The position numbers were made by a program, and so were the translations under genes. Under the pieces are notes generated by a model. The model searched no databases and was not told the origin of the DNA. It saw only the letters and a program-made list of their open reading frames with translations. A DNA stretch of 64,000 bases from CALHVX01 sp038757945. Its GTDB lineage: Bacteria; Pseudomonadota; Gammaproteobacteria; Pseudomonadales; Azotimanducaceae. Shown here one piece after another: positions 26,268-34,140 of the stretch. Each line of letters opens with the position of its first letter. Within the stretch, counting starts at the first letter, position 1. Where the stretch lies: positions 24,186 to 88,185 of the forward strand of contig JBCDGJ010000002.1 of NCBI GenBank assembly GCA_038757945.1. The letters run 5' to 3'.

Positions 26268-26867
26268 TCACTGGTTATCGTCGTCTGCGGCGGACAGCTC
26301 CGTACCGTCCGCGGAACCCTGCACGGTCTTCAGCTTCTTCAGCAGCACGTACACCGCGCCCGTGCCGCCCTGCCGCGGCAGCGCCGAATGAAAGGCGATG
26401 ACCTCCGGCAGGTGCTCGAGCCAATGAGCGACGTAGCTCTTCAGCCGCGCCGGGGTCGGGCTGCGCTCACCGCGCCCATGGGCAATGAGAAGCGCCCGGC
26501 GGCCGAGGCCACGCTCATGACGGACGAACCGGAACAGCGCCTGCCGGGCTTCCGCGACCGTCAGGCCATGCAGGTCCAGGTCGGCACCAATGCGGTAATT
26601 CCCGGCACGCAGCTTGTCGAACACGGCGGTCTGCACGCCATTCTGCTTCCAGGCAATCACCGCATGGGGATCAACCGGCGGCACCTCACCCTCCGTCAGC
26701 GGATTGCGCTGGGCTTCGCTTTCGATTCCCAGCGCCGCTGCGCGGCGGGCCGCTTCGGTAGCAGCGCTCACCCCCGTAACCGCGTCGGCGGGAACCTTGC
26801 GCCGCGCCGGTGCCAGCGGCACGACATCGGCCATAGCCTTGGCAAACTCGTCGTCAGAATCACTCAT
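26268..26867 (-). CDS. Smr-domain protein (SmrA-like)
   Basis: Likely nicking endonuclease or RNA/DNA-binding protein of the Smr family. The 199-residue product has an acidic N-terminus and the Smr domain from about residue 97: DLHGLTVAEARQALFRFV, LLIAHGRGERSPTPARLKSYV and FHSALPRQGGTGAVYVLL are the D-L-H-G, H-G-x-G and strand motifs. The ATG at 26867 overlaps the PhyH gene by 4 bases. Confidence 0.92.
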   Translation of the reverse strand: MSDSDDEFAKAMADVVPLAPARRKVPADAVTGVSAATEAARRAAALGIESEAQRNPLTEGEVPPVDPHAVIAWKQNGVQTAVFDKLRAGNYRIGADLDLHGLTVAEARQALFRFVRHERGLGRRALLIAHGRGERSPTPARLKSYVAHWLEHLPEVIAFHSALPRQGGTGAVYVLLKKLKTVQGSADGTELSAADDDNQ

Positions 26868-27649
26868 GAGGCCACCGGTACGCTCTCGTAGATCGCAGAA
26901 CGGGTACCAGGGATCGGCTTGTTTCCGCTCCGATGATAGGTGAACACGCAGGACAGCTTGACGGCATCCGTCGCGTTGCGGCCGGCCGCGTGGAAGGTGC
27001 GGCAGTGGAACAGCAACGCATCCCCCGGTTCGAGCTCGACAGCAACTGCGCGCTCGATGAGCGCCCGGTTGTCCGGCAGCTCCGGGCGCAGGAACAGCGC
27101 GCGGTCGAGGCGTCCCCGGTCGATGGACATGGAATGGCTGCCGGGAATCACGCGCAGCGCACCGTTTTCCGCCGTTTCCTGACCAAGCGCAAGCCACACG
27201 GAGATCAGCTCCGGAAGGTCGAAGGACCAGTAGCGGATGTCCTGATGCCACTGGGTTTCGCTCGAGAAGCCTGGCGCTTTCGTCATCACGCAGTTGTGGT
27301 GACACTGCGAGACCAGCCAGTCTCGAGCGCCGCTCACGGCCGCGAGCTGATCGCCTACCTCCGAACCGGTTGCCCAAGCCCGGTAGGCCGGATGCCGGCC
27401 GAACGCATACAGCAGCCGCCGCGGCGTGTTCCCGCCCTGAGCACCGCGATCGGCGGGCGCGCCCGGATAGCCGACCTCCGCCTCATATTCAACCGGCGCG
27501 GCAAGCGGCTCGAGTGCCTGAGCGGCCAGCGCCTTGAGCTCCGCGACCCGGTCCGGCTCGAGGAGCTGGCGCACGACGATATAGCCGTCTCGCTCAAACC
27601 GCTCGCGAGCAGCGTTCGGGGAGTCAGTCCTGGAAGTGTCAGCGGTCAT
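26864..27649 (-). CDS. Phytanoyl-CoA dioxygenase (PhyH) family protein
   Basis: Fe(II)/2-oxoglutarate-type oxygenase. The 261-residue product has FERDGYIVVRQLLEPDRVAEL at the N-terminus, H-x-D in QWHQDIRYW, ENGALRVIPGSH, and the distal His in LLFHCRTFHAAGRN, plus a later conserved Arg-containing stretch. Start chosen at ATG 27649; an in-frame GTG at 27673 is possible. Substrate unknown. It is translationally coupled to the Smr gene. Confidence 0.88.
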   Translation of the reverse strand: MTADTSRTDSPNAARERFERDGYIVVRQLLEPDRVAELKALAAQALEPLAAPVEYEAEVGYPGAPADRGAQGGNTPRRLLYAFGRHPAYRAWATGSEVGDQLAAVSGARDWLVSQCHHNCVMTKAPGFSSETQWHQDIRYWSFDLPELISVWLALGQETAENGALRVIPGSHSMSIDRGRLDRALFLRPELPDNRALIERAVAVELEPGDALLFHCRTFHAAGRNATDAVKLSCVFTYHRSGNKPIPGTRSAIYESVPVAS

Positions 27650-27706
27650 GCTTGATCCGGGGTGCCGGAGCACCGGTGCTAAAGGCGTTCAATGATGTCT
27701 GGTTCG

Positions 27707-27988
27707 TTAGAGCGTGACGTCGTGCAGCGGTTTGCGATTCACCGTCACGGCGAGCCGGCCACTTGACGCCCAGAACCGCGCCTCGATGTAGTGGTGCTCT
27801 TCCCACTGCAATTCAACGTTGGTCCAGACGTACTGTGGCTCCGCGTCCTGTGCCGGACGCTCCTTGCGGATCAGCCCGTCGAGCCAGAGCCGCAAGGTGC
27901 CGGCGTCGGATACATCGAGACAGAACGGTCGCCCGCGGTGCTCGAAAGCGAAGGATCGCGCGCTGGCGTCAGACGGCACTGCGGACAT
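27707..27988 (-). CDS. Small conserved hypothetical protein
   Basis: No family name can be given. The product (93 residues from ATG 27988; GTG 28009 is an alternative) is aromatic-rich and predicted to be mostly beta strand: FAFEHRGRPFCLDVSDAGTL, WLDGLIRKER, YVWTNVELQWEEHHYIEA and VTVNRKPL. The frame has good codon bias for this genome. It lies 57 bases upstream of the PhyH gene on the same strand. Confidence 0.6.
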   Translation of the reverse strand: MSAVPSDASARSFAFEHRGRPFCLDVSDAGTLRLWLDGLIRKERPAQDAEPQYVWTNVELQWEEHHYIEARFWASSGRLAVTVNRKPLHDVTL

Positions 27989-28101
27989 AGTCGTAACCAA
28001 AAGTAACACTACCCAATTATGCGTTGCTGCCGCGGCACCCGCCAGCAGAGCCCAGCAGCGTACCGGCGGGCTGGCAGCACCGCGGGGTTCCTGGCTGCAG
28101 C

Positions 28102-29247
28102 TCAGCTGTCGAACAGATCGCCCTGGCGGGATTCGGCCGTTCTCCGTGCACGATGGCGCGGCTCCGGCGGCTGGAACAGGTCCGTTCGCAGCCGCGGCAG
28201 CAGGTCCTCCTGCAGCCCGGCTTTGCGGGCCGCCGTGCGGAACCGTTGCCCGATCAGGGCTGCGACGGGGCCCGTCCCGCGCATCCGCTCACCCCAGCGC
28301 GATCGGTACAGCGCGCCGCCACGCGTGTCACGCACCGCGTTCAGCACCCGCTCGGCGCGGTCCGGGAAGTGCACGGTCAACCACTCGCTGAACAGCGGCG
28401 CAACTTCCAGCGGCAACCGTAGCAGTATGTAGTTGAGTGCACGGGCCCCAGAAGCCGCTGCTGCCTCGACCATGGCCTCGAGTTCGGCGTCGTTGATGAA
28501 CGGAATGATCGGCGCGAGCATTGCTCCCGTCGGCACTCCGGCCGCAGAGAGCTCCCGCAGAATCCTGAGCCGTTTCTGCGGCGCCGCCGTGCGCGGCTCG
28601 AGCCGCGCCTTCAGCGTCGTGTCGAGCGTGGTGAGGCTGACCATGACCTTGACCAGCCCCAGCTCAGCGAGCGCACTGAGCAGATCCAGATCCCGCAGCA
28701 CCAGCGCGCCCTTGGTGACGATGCTGACCGGATGGCGGTGCGCCAGGAGCACCTCGAGGAGCTGGCGCATGATCTGCTGCTCCCCTTCGAGCGGCTGATA
28801 GGGATCGGTATGGGTGCCGATCGCGATCGGCGCCACCGCATAGCCAGGCGTCGAAAGCGCTGTCTCGAGGCGTTCAGCAGCATTGGTTTTGGCGTAGAGC
28901 TCCCGTTCGAAGTCAACACCGGGGGAGAGGTCCAGGTAGGCGTGAGTCGGTCGCGCAAAGCAGTAGATGCAGCCGTGCTCACACCCCCGGTAGGGATTGA
29001 TGGACCGATCGAAAGGGATGTCCGGCGACCGGTTACGGGTAATGATGGTGCGCGCGGTTTCGACGGTCACACGCACCCGGTTGGCGGCCAGCGCCTCATG
29101 CTCGGCCGCTTCGTCGAGCTCGCTGACCAGCGGCAGGTAGCGCGGCGCTGGGGCGCTCTGAGCGCCGAGCCCCTTGATCGGCGCAGCCGGGCGCACCGGA
29201 CGGGAGTCCGGGGCAGGTGCTGGAGTTCGCTGGTCTTCGGTAGACAT
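28102..29247 (-). CDS. PA0069-family radical SAM protein (SplB-like)
   Basis: Radical SAM enzyme related to spore photoproduct lyase, presumed DNA-repair linked. The 381-residue product has NPYRGCEHGCIYCFARPTH, where C-x3-C-x2-C binds the 4Fe-4S cluster, and later IGTHTDPYQPLE and VSLTTLD typical of this family. A near-perfect LexA box touches the ATG, so it should be SOS induced; from memory the Pseudomonas aeruginosa homologue PA0069 belongs to the LexA regulon. If the ATG at 29247 is used there is no room for a ribosome-binding site, so the message may be leaderless. Confidence 0.92.
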   Translation of the reverse strand: MSTEDQRTPAPAPDSRPVRPAAPIKGLGAQSAPAPRYLPLVSELDEAAEHEALAANRVRVTVETARTIITRNRSPDIPFDRSINPYRGCEHGCIYCFARPTHAYLDLSPGVDFERELYAKTNAAERLETALSTPGYAVAPIAIGTHTDPYQPLEGEQQIMRQLLEVLLAHRHPVSIVTKGALVLRDLDLLSALAELGLVKVMVSLTTLDTTLKARLEPRTAAPQKRLRILRELSAAGVPTGAMLAPIIPFINDAELEAMVEAAAASGARALNYILLRLPLEVAPLFSEWLTVHFPDRAERVLNAVRDTRGGALYRSRWGERMRGTGPVAALIGQRFRTAARKAGLQEDLLPRLRTDLFQPPEPRHRARRTAESRQGDLFDS

Positions 29248-29267
29248 TACTGTATATTTATACAGTA
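29248..29267 (-). promoter_or_regulatory. LexA (SOS) box
   Basis: TACTGTATATTTATACAGTA matches the E. coli SOS consensus TACTG(TA)5CAGTA at 19 of 20 positions and is symmetric. On the minus strand TGTATAAAT within it reads as an extended -10 element, so LexA binding would cover the promoter core of the radical SAM gene. Confidence 0.93.
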
Positions 29268-29331
29268 TCCCGTCGATTGCCAGCTATTTAGACTAGCGCG
29301 CCATGCAACCCCGCCCGCCTGCTGACAGGCC

Positions 29332-30141
29332 ATGAAACCCCTCCCACCGTCCCGGCAGCGCGCCGGCGCAGCCCAGCGCCGTAGCAGAATTTGCGGCCAA
29401 TGGACCGTGCTGCTGACGCTCGGGCTGCTTGCCGGCTGCCAGCAGCTCGGTCGGCAGCAGGCCGACGGCACCATGACCGCCCTGCACGAGGATCTCTCCA
29501 CACTGACCGGTGCGGTGGTGTCCACGCAGGCCTCCGTCGCGGAAATGGATGAACGCGCCGCAGCGCGGGACGCAACGCTCAGCACTGAGCTGGAAACCCT
29601 GAAGCGACGGCTCGCCGGCCTGCCGCGGCAGCTCGAAAACCTGTGTCCACCCGCCAGCACCGAAAGCGACGCCGCGCAGTGTGAGGAACGCCCGACGATC
29701 ATCAACGATCAGGGCCGGCTGCTGCTCGGCGGGCTGGAGGAAGTCTGGCTCGATCCGCCAGGCGTCACCATGGTCGCCCGCATGGATACCGGCGCCGACT
29801 CGAGCTCGGTCAACGCCCAGAACCTGCAGGAATTCGAGCGTGATGGTGACGACTGGGTCCGCTTCGACTGGGTGATCCGCGACAACGTGTACACCGTCGA
29901 GCGGCCCATCGAACGCTACGTTCGGGTAATCCAGCAGGCCGACCCCGAGGGCACCCGGCGACCCGTCGTGGCGCTGCGGCTGAAGATCGGCACCACGGAC
30001 GACCGGTTTGAGTTTACGCTTGCCGATCGTTCGCATCTGGAATACCAGATGATTCTCGGCCGCAACTTTCTGACCAATGTGGCGGTTGTCGATGTCGGCC
30101 AGCAGTTTGTGCAGCCCCGGGCCGAGCCGACGAGCCCCTGA
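29332..30141 (+). CDS. Retropepsin-like aspartic protease lipoprotein (ATP-dependent zinc protease family)
   Basis: A predicted envelope lipoprotein: LLTLGLLAGCQQL is the lipobox. Residues 50-115 are a coiled-coil-like segment; the C-terminal domain has VARMDTGADSSSVNA, the D-T-G-A active-site loop of retropepsin folds, and YQMILGRNFL as the flap-return motif. With the next two genes it forms a recurrent trio (protease, 7TM with inactive transglutaminase, ATP-grasp ligase) in proteobacteria, thought to add and remove amino acids on an unknown peptide or protein. Confidence 0.88.
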   Translation: MKPLPPSRQRAGAAQRRSRICGQWTVLLTLGLLAGCQQLGRQQADGTMTALHEDLSTLTGAVVSTQASVAEMDERAAARDATLSTELETLKRRLAGLPRQLENLCPPASTESDAAQCEERPTIINDQGRLLLGGLEEVWLDPPGVTMVARMDTGADSSSVNAQNLQEFERDGDDWVRFDWVIRDNVYTVERPIERYVRVIQQADPEGTRRPVVALRLKIGTTDDRFEFTLADRSHLEYQMILGRNFLTNVAVVDVGQQFVQPRAEPTSP

Positions 30142-30282
30142 TCCGACGCGTAACGGGAGCCGGTCGCGCAGCACGGGCTTCGAGATGCTGCCACCCCTTG
30201 CCCTCAACGCAGCAATAACCGACCGTTAGCTCGACCGCCGATTTCGAACGCCGCACCGCAGAGACGTCAGACGACAAACGCC

Positions 30283-31851
30283 ATGGAACGCACCGGCCCC
30301 TTTCTGTTTCTCGTGATCCTGCTGTTTCTGGCCGGGGCCAGCGCGGCGATCTATCGGCACGGCAGCTACGGCATGCCCTATCTGCCAGGCACCGAGCAGG
30401 GCGTCTGGGAAATCGAAGCCCGCATCCGCTACACGGCTACGCAGCCACAGACCAAAGTTCGGCTGACCCTGCCCACGCAGCAGAGCGGACTGCGGACAAT
30501 CCGCGAGAGCACGGCGTCCTCCGGCTTCGGGTTCTACACCGAATCCAGCAAGAACGCCGATCAGACGACGGCAAATTGGAGCAAGAGTGATGCCGCAGGC
30601 CAGCAGCTGCTCTTCTATCAGCTCAACCTGCTGGAAGATCCCGAGTACACCGTCCCGGTCAGGCCACCCGGGCCGCTGCAACAGCCAACCTGGGTGGAGC
30701 CCTACCGTACGGCGGCCAGCGAAGTGCTGGATACGCTGCGCCCGCAGTCGGCGGACGCCCGTAGCCTCGCCGAGCAGATCCGCACCGCGCTGCGCACGGT
30801 ACCGCTCGATCAGAATCTGGCCCTGCTGCTCAGCAACTACAACCGGCCGGACCGCGACGCCGCCGCGGAGCTTGCGGCACGCGCGGAGCTGATCGCCGAC
30901 CTGCTGAACGAGGCCGGGTATGCAGCGCAGGAGGTACAGGTACTGGTGCTGGAGGATGGCATCAGGCGGCAAACACTATCCCCGCACGTCCGGGTCTGGG
31001 ACGGCGAGCAATGGCTGCTGCTCGATCCGAGCGCCCGGGTTGTCAACGACCAAGCCGCATCGGTGCTGTGGCAGCCCCGCGATGCCGGCGTGCTCGAGGT
31101 GACCGGCGGCAGCAACAGCAATCTGACCTTCTCAGTGATCCGCCAGGTCCGCTCCGCGCTCGACGTTGCGGTCGAAGGACAGGAACGCGCGCAGTTTTCC
31201 CTGTACAGCCTGCCGATCGCCGAACAGGGTATGTTCAAGCTGATCATGCTGCTGCCCGTGGGCGCGCTGGTGGTCGTGTTCATGCGCCTCGTCGTCGGGC
31301 TCAAAACCTCCGGCACCTTCATGCCGATTCTGCTGGCGCTCGCCTTTCTGCAGACCGAGCTCGTGCCCGGCGTGATCAGCCTGCTGCTGGTGGTCATGCT
31401 GGGCCTGATGCTGCGCACCTATCTCTCAGCGTTGAACCTGCTGCTGGTCGCGCGTATCGCTACGCTGGTCATCCTGGTCATCGGCATCATCACCGTCGTC
31501 AGCATCATCAGCTACGAGATGGGCCTGATCAGCGGCCTGACGATTTCCTTCTTCCCCATGATCATCCTCGCCTGGACCATCGAACGCATGGCGATCCTCT
31601 GGGAGGAAGAGGGGCCGCGCGAGGTACTGGTGCAGGGCTCGGGCTCGCTGCTGGTCGCCATTCTCGCCTTCACGCTCATGGACACCCCATCCATCAAGCA
31701 CCTGGCGTTCAACTTTCCGGAGCTGCACCTGTGCGTGCTCGCGATCGTGCTGCTCCTTGGCCGCTACACGGGCTACCGGCTCAGCGAACTGATCCGCTTC
31801 GCGCCGTTCTACAACGTCCCGGAAATTGACGAGCTCGAGCAGCTGCGCTGA
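30283..31851 (+). CDS. 7TM protein with inactive transglutaminase domain (UUP1 family)
   Basis: The 522-residue product has one N-terminal membrane helix, a periplasmic region about residues 30-310 resembling a transglutaminase core without the catalytic cysteine (YAAQEVQVLVLEDGIRRQTLSPHVRVW), and about seven membrane helices from residue 315 on. It probably presents a substrate to the cytoplasmic ligase and periplasmic protease encoded on either side. Its stop overlaps the ATG of the ligase gene by one base. Confidence 0.88.
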   Translation: MERTGPFLFLVILLFLAGASAAIYRHGSYGMPYLPGTEQGVWEIEARIRYTATQPQTKVRLTLPTQQSGLRTIRESTASSGFGFYTESSKNADQTTANWSKSDAAGQQLLFYQLNLLEDPEYTVPVRPPGPLQQPTWVEPYRTAASEVLDTLRPQSADARSLAEQIRTALRTVPLDQNLALLLSNYNRPDRDAAAELAARAELIADLLNEAGYAAQEVQVLVLEDGIRRQTLSPHVRVWDGEQWLLLDPSARVVNDQAASVLWQPRDAGVLEVTGGSNSNLTFSVIRQVRSALDVAVEGQERAQFSLYSLPIAEQGMFKLIMLLPVGALVVVFMRLVVGLKTSGTFMPILLALAFLQTELVPGVISLLLVVMLGLMLRTYLSALNLLLVARIATLVILVIGIITVVSIISYEMGLISGLTISFFPMIILAWTIERMAILWEEEGPREVLVQGSGSLLVAILAFTLMDTPSIKHLAFNFPELHLCVLAIVLLLGRYTGYRLSELIRFAPFYNVPEIDELEQLR

Positions 31852-32891
31852 TGGTCAGCTGGATATCCCCCTGGGCCCTGAAGCGGCGCGGCATTCTCGG
31901 CATGAACCGCCGCAACTGCAGCTACATCCTGCGCTACAACGACCGCACGCGCTTTCCGCTCGTGGACAACAAGCTGAAGACCAAGCTGATTACCCGCCAG
32001 GCCGGGCTGAACGCACCGCAGCTGCTGCAGGTCATCCGCCATCAGACCGAGATCGAACGTATCGAAGAACTGCTCGGCGAGCAGCCGAGCTTCGTGATCA
32101 AACCGGCCCAGGGCAGCGGCGGCAAAGGCATTCTGGTAATCACCGGCCGTGCCGGCGCGGACTACCTGAAAAGCAGCGGCAACGTCATCACCCAGACCGA
32201 TCTGAAACGCCACCTGAGCAACACGCTCAGCGGTCTGCATTCCCTCGGCGGAAAGCCCGACTTCGCGATCATCGAAACGCTCGTGGTATCGACCCCAAGC
32301 CTCGCCGAACACAGCTACGAGGGGGTCCCGGATATCCGGCTGATCGTGTTCAAGGGGTATCCGGTCATGGGGATGCTGCGCCTCGCCACGGAGGATTCGG
32401 ACGGTAAAGCGAACCTGCATCAGGGGGCGATCGGGGTCGGGCTCGATATTGCCACCGGACGCGGCATCGCTGCCGTGCAGTACAACCGGCCGCTTCTGCG
32501 ACACCCGGATACCGGCACCGAAATCACCCACATCGAGATTCCGCACTGGCAGGAACTGCTGCGCCTGGCGGCGCGCTGCTACGAAGTCACCGGCCTCGGC
32601 TACCTCGGCTGCGACATCGTGCTCGACGAACACCGCGGCCCATTGCTGCTGGAGCTGAACGCCCGACCCGGGTTGAGCATTCAGCTCGCCAACAATGCCG
32701 GGCTGCTGCCCCGGTTGCGGCTGATAGAATCACAGCCGATGTTTGCGGCCACCGTTGACGAGCGCATTACCTTTGCCATGCGCCACTTCGGTGTTGCCGA
32801 TGGTCCGCAGCAGGCGTCGCTGTTTGCGGCACCGAAGGACAACACGGCAGACAGCGACCCAGCGGAGCCGGACGCCCGGGCTGCCGGCTGA
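31851..32891 (+). CDS. Alpha-L-glutamate ligase-like ATP-grasp protein (RimK related)
   Basis: Cytoplasmic amide-bond ligase that would attach an amino acid (probably glutamate) to a carboxylate. The 346-residue product has FVIKPAQGSGGKGILVITGR as the ATP-grasp phosphate loop, PDIRLIVFKGYPVMGMLRLA, and the metal-binding end LGCDIVLDEHRGPLLLELNARPGLSIQ. It is translationally coupled to the membrane protein. The true target is unknown. Confidence 0.9.
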   Translation: MVSWISPWALKRRGILGMNRRNCSYILRYNDRTRFPLVDNKLKTKLITRQAGLNAPQLLQVIRHQTEIERIEELLGEQPSFVIKPAQGSGGKGILVITGRAGADYLKSSGNVITQTDLKRHLSNTLSGLHSLGGKPDFAIIETLVVSTPSLAEHSYEGVPDIRLIVFKGYPVMGMLRLATEDSDGKANLHQGAIGVGLDIATGRGIAAVQYNRPLLRHPDTGTEITHIEIPHWQELLRLAARCYEVTGLGYLGCDIVLDEHRGPLLLELNARPGLSIQLANNAGLLPRLRLIESQPMFAATVDERITFAMRHFGVADGPQQASLFAAPKDNTADSDPAEPDARAAG

Positions 32892-33003
32892 ACGCACGCT
32901 ACCCCTGGCGCGGCCGGTCGCGCTCGGGCAGCCGCCACCAATCCGAGGACCCCGTGCGCGATGGCACGGTTCCGGGCTTCATCACAGCGAGAGAGGATCC
33001 ACC

Positions 33004-33306
33004 ATGCTTGTTATCACCGCCCGCATCAGCGCCAGCGCCGACGCCATCAACGCCCTGACTCCGGCCATTGCCGCCATGGAGCAGGCCAGCCGCGCGGAAG
33101 AAGGCTGCTTCGACTACACCTTCTGCCGGGAAATCAACGACCCGAACACGATCCGCATCGTTGAACGCTGGGAATCGGAAGCGGCGCTCAAGGCCCACTT
33201 CGTAACGCCACACATGGCCGAGTTTCAGGCCGCGATGGCGCAGCACGAGCTGGGCGGCGTCGAGGTGAGTGCCTTCGAGGCCACCGAGGTCCCCTTCCCG
33301 GCATGA
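33004..33306 (+). CDS. Antibiotic biosynthesis monooxygenase (ABM) domain protein
   Basis: A 100-residue dimeric ferredoxin-like ABM domain: VITARISASADAINALTPAI, EEGCFDYTFCREINDPNTI and FVTPHMAEFQAAM. Members include cofactor-free monooxygenases and haem-degrading enzymes; YgiN-like quinol oxidation is another option. GGAGG-like AGAGGA precedes the ATG. It overlaps the next gene by 4 bases. Confidence 0.88.
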   Translation: MLVITARISASADAINALTPAIAAMEQASRAEEGCFDYTFCREINDPNTIRIVERWESEAALKAHFVTPHMAEFQAAMAQHELGGVEVSAFEATEVPFPA

Positions 33307-34121
33307 TCGGATCAACCGCCGCGCCGGACACCTCGCGACCCTACTACGAACCGGTCAGCGACGAGGTCGAGGTCTTCAAGGCGGCCTTCGCCGCGCGCCT
33401 GCCGGTGCTGCTGAAAGGGCCCACGGGCTGCGGCAAGACCCGCTTCGTGGAAGCCATGACCTGGGAGCTGTTCACCGACCGGCCGGAGCAGCGCCTGACC
33501 ACAATCGCCTGTCACGAGGACCTGACCGCGACCGATCTCGTCGGTCGCTACCTGCTGCTTGGCAACGAAACCCGCTGGAACGACGGCCCGCTGACCCGTG
33601 CCGTCCGGGACGGCGGCATCTGCTACCTGGACGAAGTGGTCGAAGCGCGTAAGGACACGACGGTGCTGATTCATGCGCTGACGGACCATCGACGCATCCT
33701 GCCCATCGAAAAAACCGGCGAGCTGGTGCACGCGCACGAAGATTTCCTGCTGGTGATCTCCTACAACCCCGGCTATCAGAGCGTGCTGAAGGATCTGAAA
33801 CCGAGCACGCGGCAGCGCTTCGTCAGCCTCGAGTTCGATTATCCGGAGGCCGAGCTCGAAACCCGGATCATCGCCCACGAAAGCGGCGTTGATGTGACGA
33901 CCGCGGAGCGCCTTGCGGTCATCGGCGTGAAGGTCCGCAACCTGCGCGAGCACGGGTTCGAGGAAGGGGTGAGCACGCGCCTGCTCATCTACACCGCCAA
34001 CCTCATCCGCGGCGGCATAGCGCCTCGCCGCGCCGCGCAGAGCGCGATCGTCAGCGCCGTCGCCGATGACCCGACGGTCCAGAGCGCGGTTGCCGACATC
34101 GTCGACGCGGTGCTGCCCTGA
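33303..34121 (+). CDS. CbbQ/NirQ/NorQ-type AAA+ ATPase
   Basis: MoxR-like AAA+ activator chaperone. The 272-residue product has Walker A LLKGPTGCGKTRFVEA, Walker B ICYLDEVVEA, and the C-terminal ILIYTANLI region of CbbQ/NorQ proteins. These ATPases insert metals or remodel Rubisco, NO reductase and similar enzymes together with a VWA partner, here encoded next. No cbb or nor structural gene is in the window, so the client is unknown. Confidence 0.92.
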   Translation: MIGSTAAPDTSRPYYEPVSDEVEVFKAAFAARLPVLLKGPTGCGKTRFVEAMTWELFTDRPEQRLTTIACHEDLTATDLVGRYLLLGNETRWNDGPLTRAVRDGGICYLDEVVEARKDTTVLIHALTDHRRILPIEKTGELVHAHEDFLLVISYNPGYQSVLKDLKPSTRQRFVSLEFDYPEAELETRIIAHESGVDVTTAERLAVIGVKVRNLREHGFEEGVSTRLLIYTANLIRGGIAPRRAAQSAIVSAVADDPTVQSAVADIVDAVLP

Positions 34122-34140
34122 GCACCGGCTGGAAATCGCC

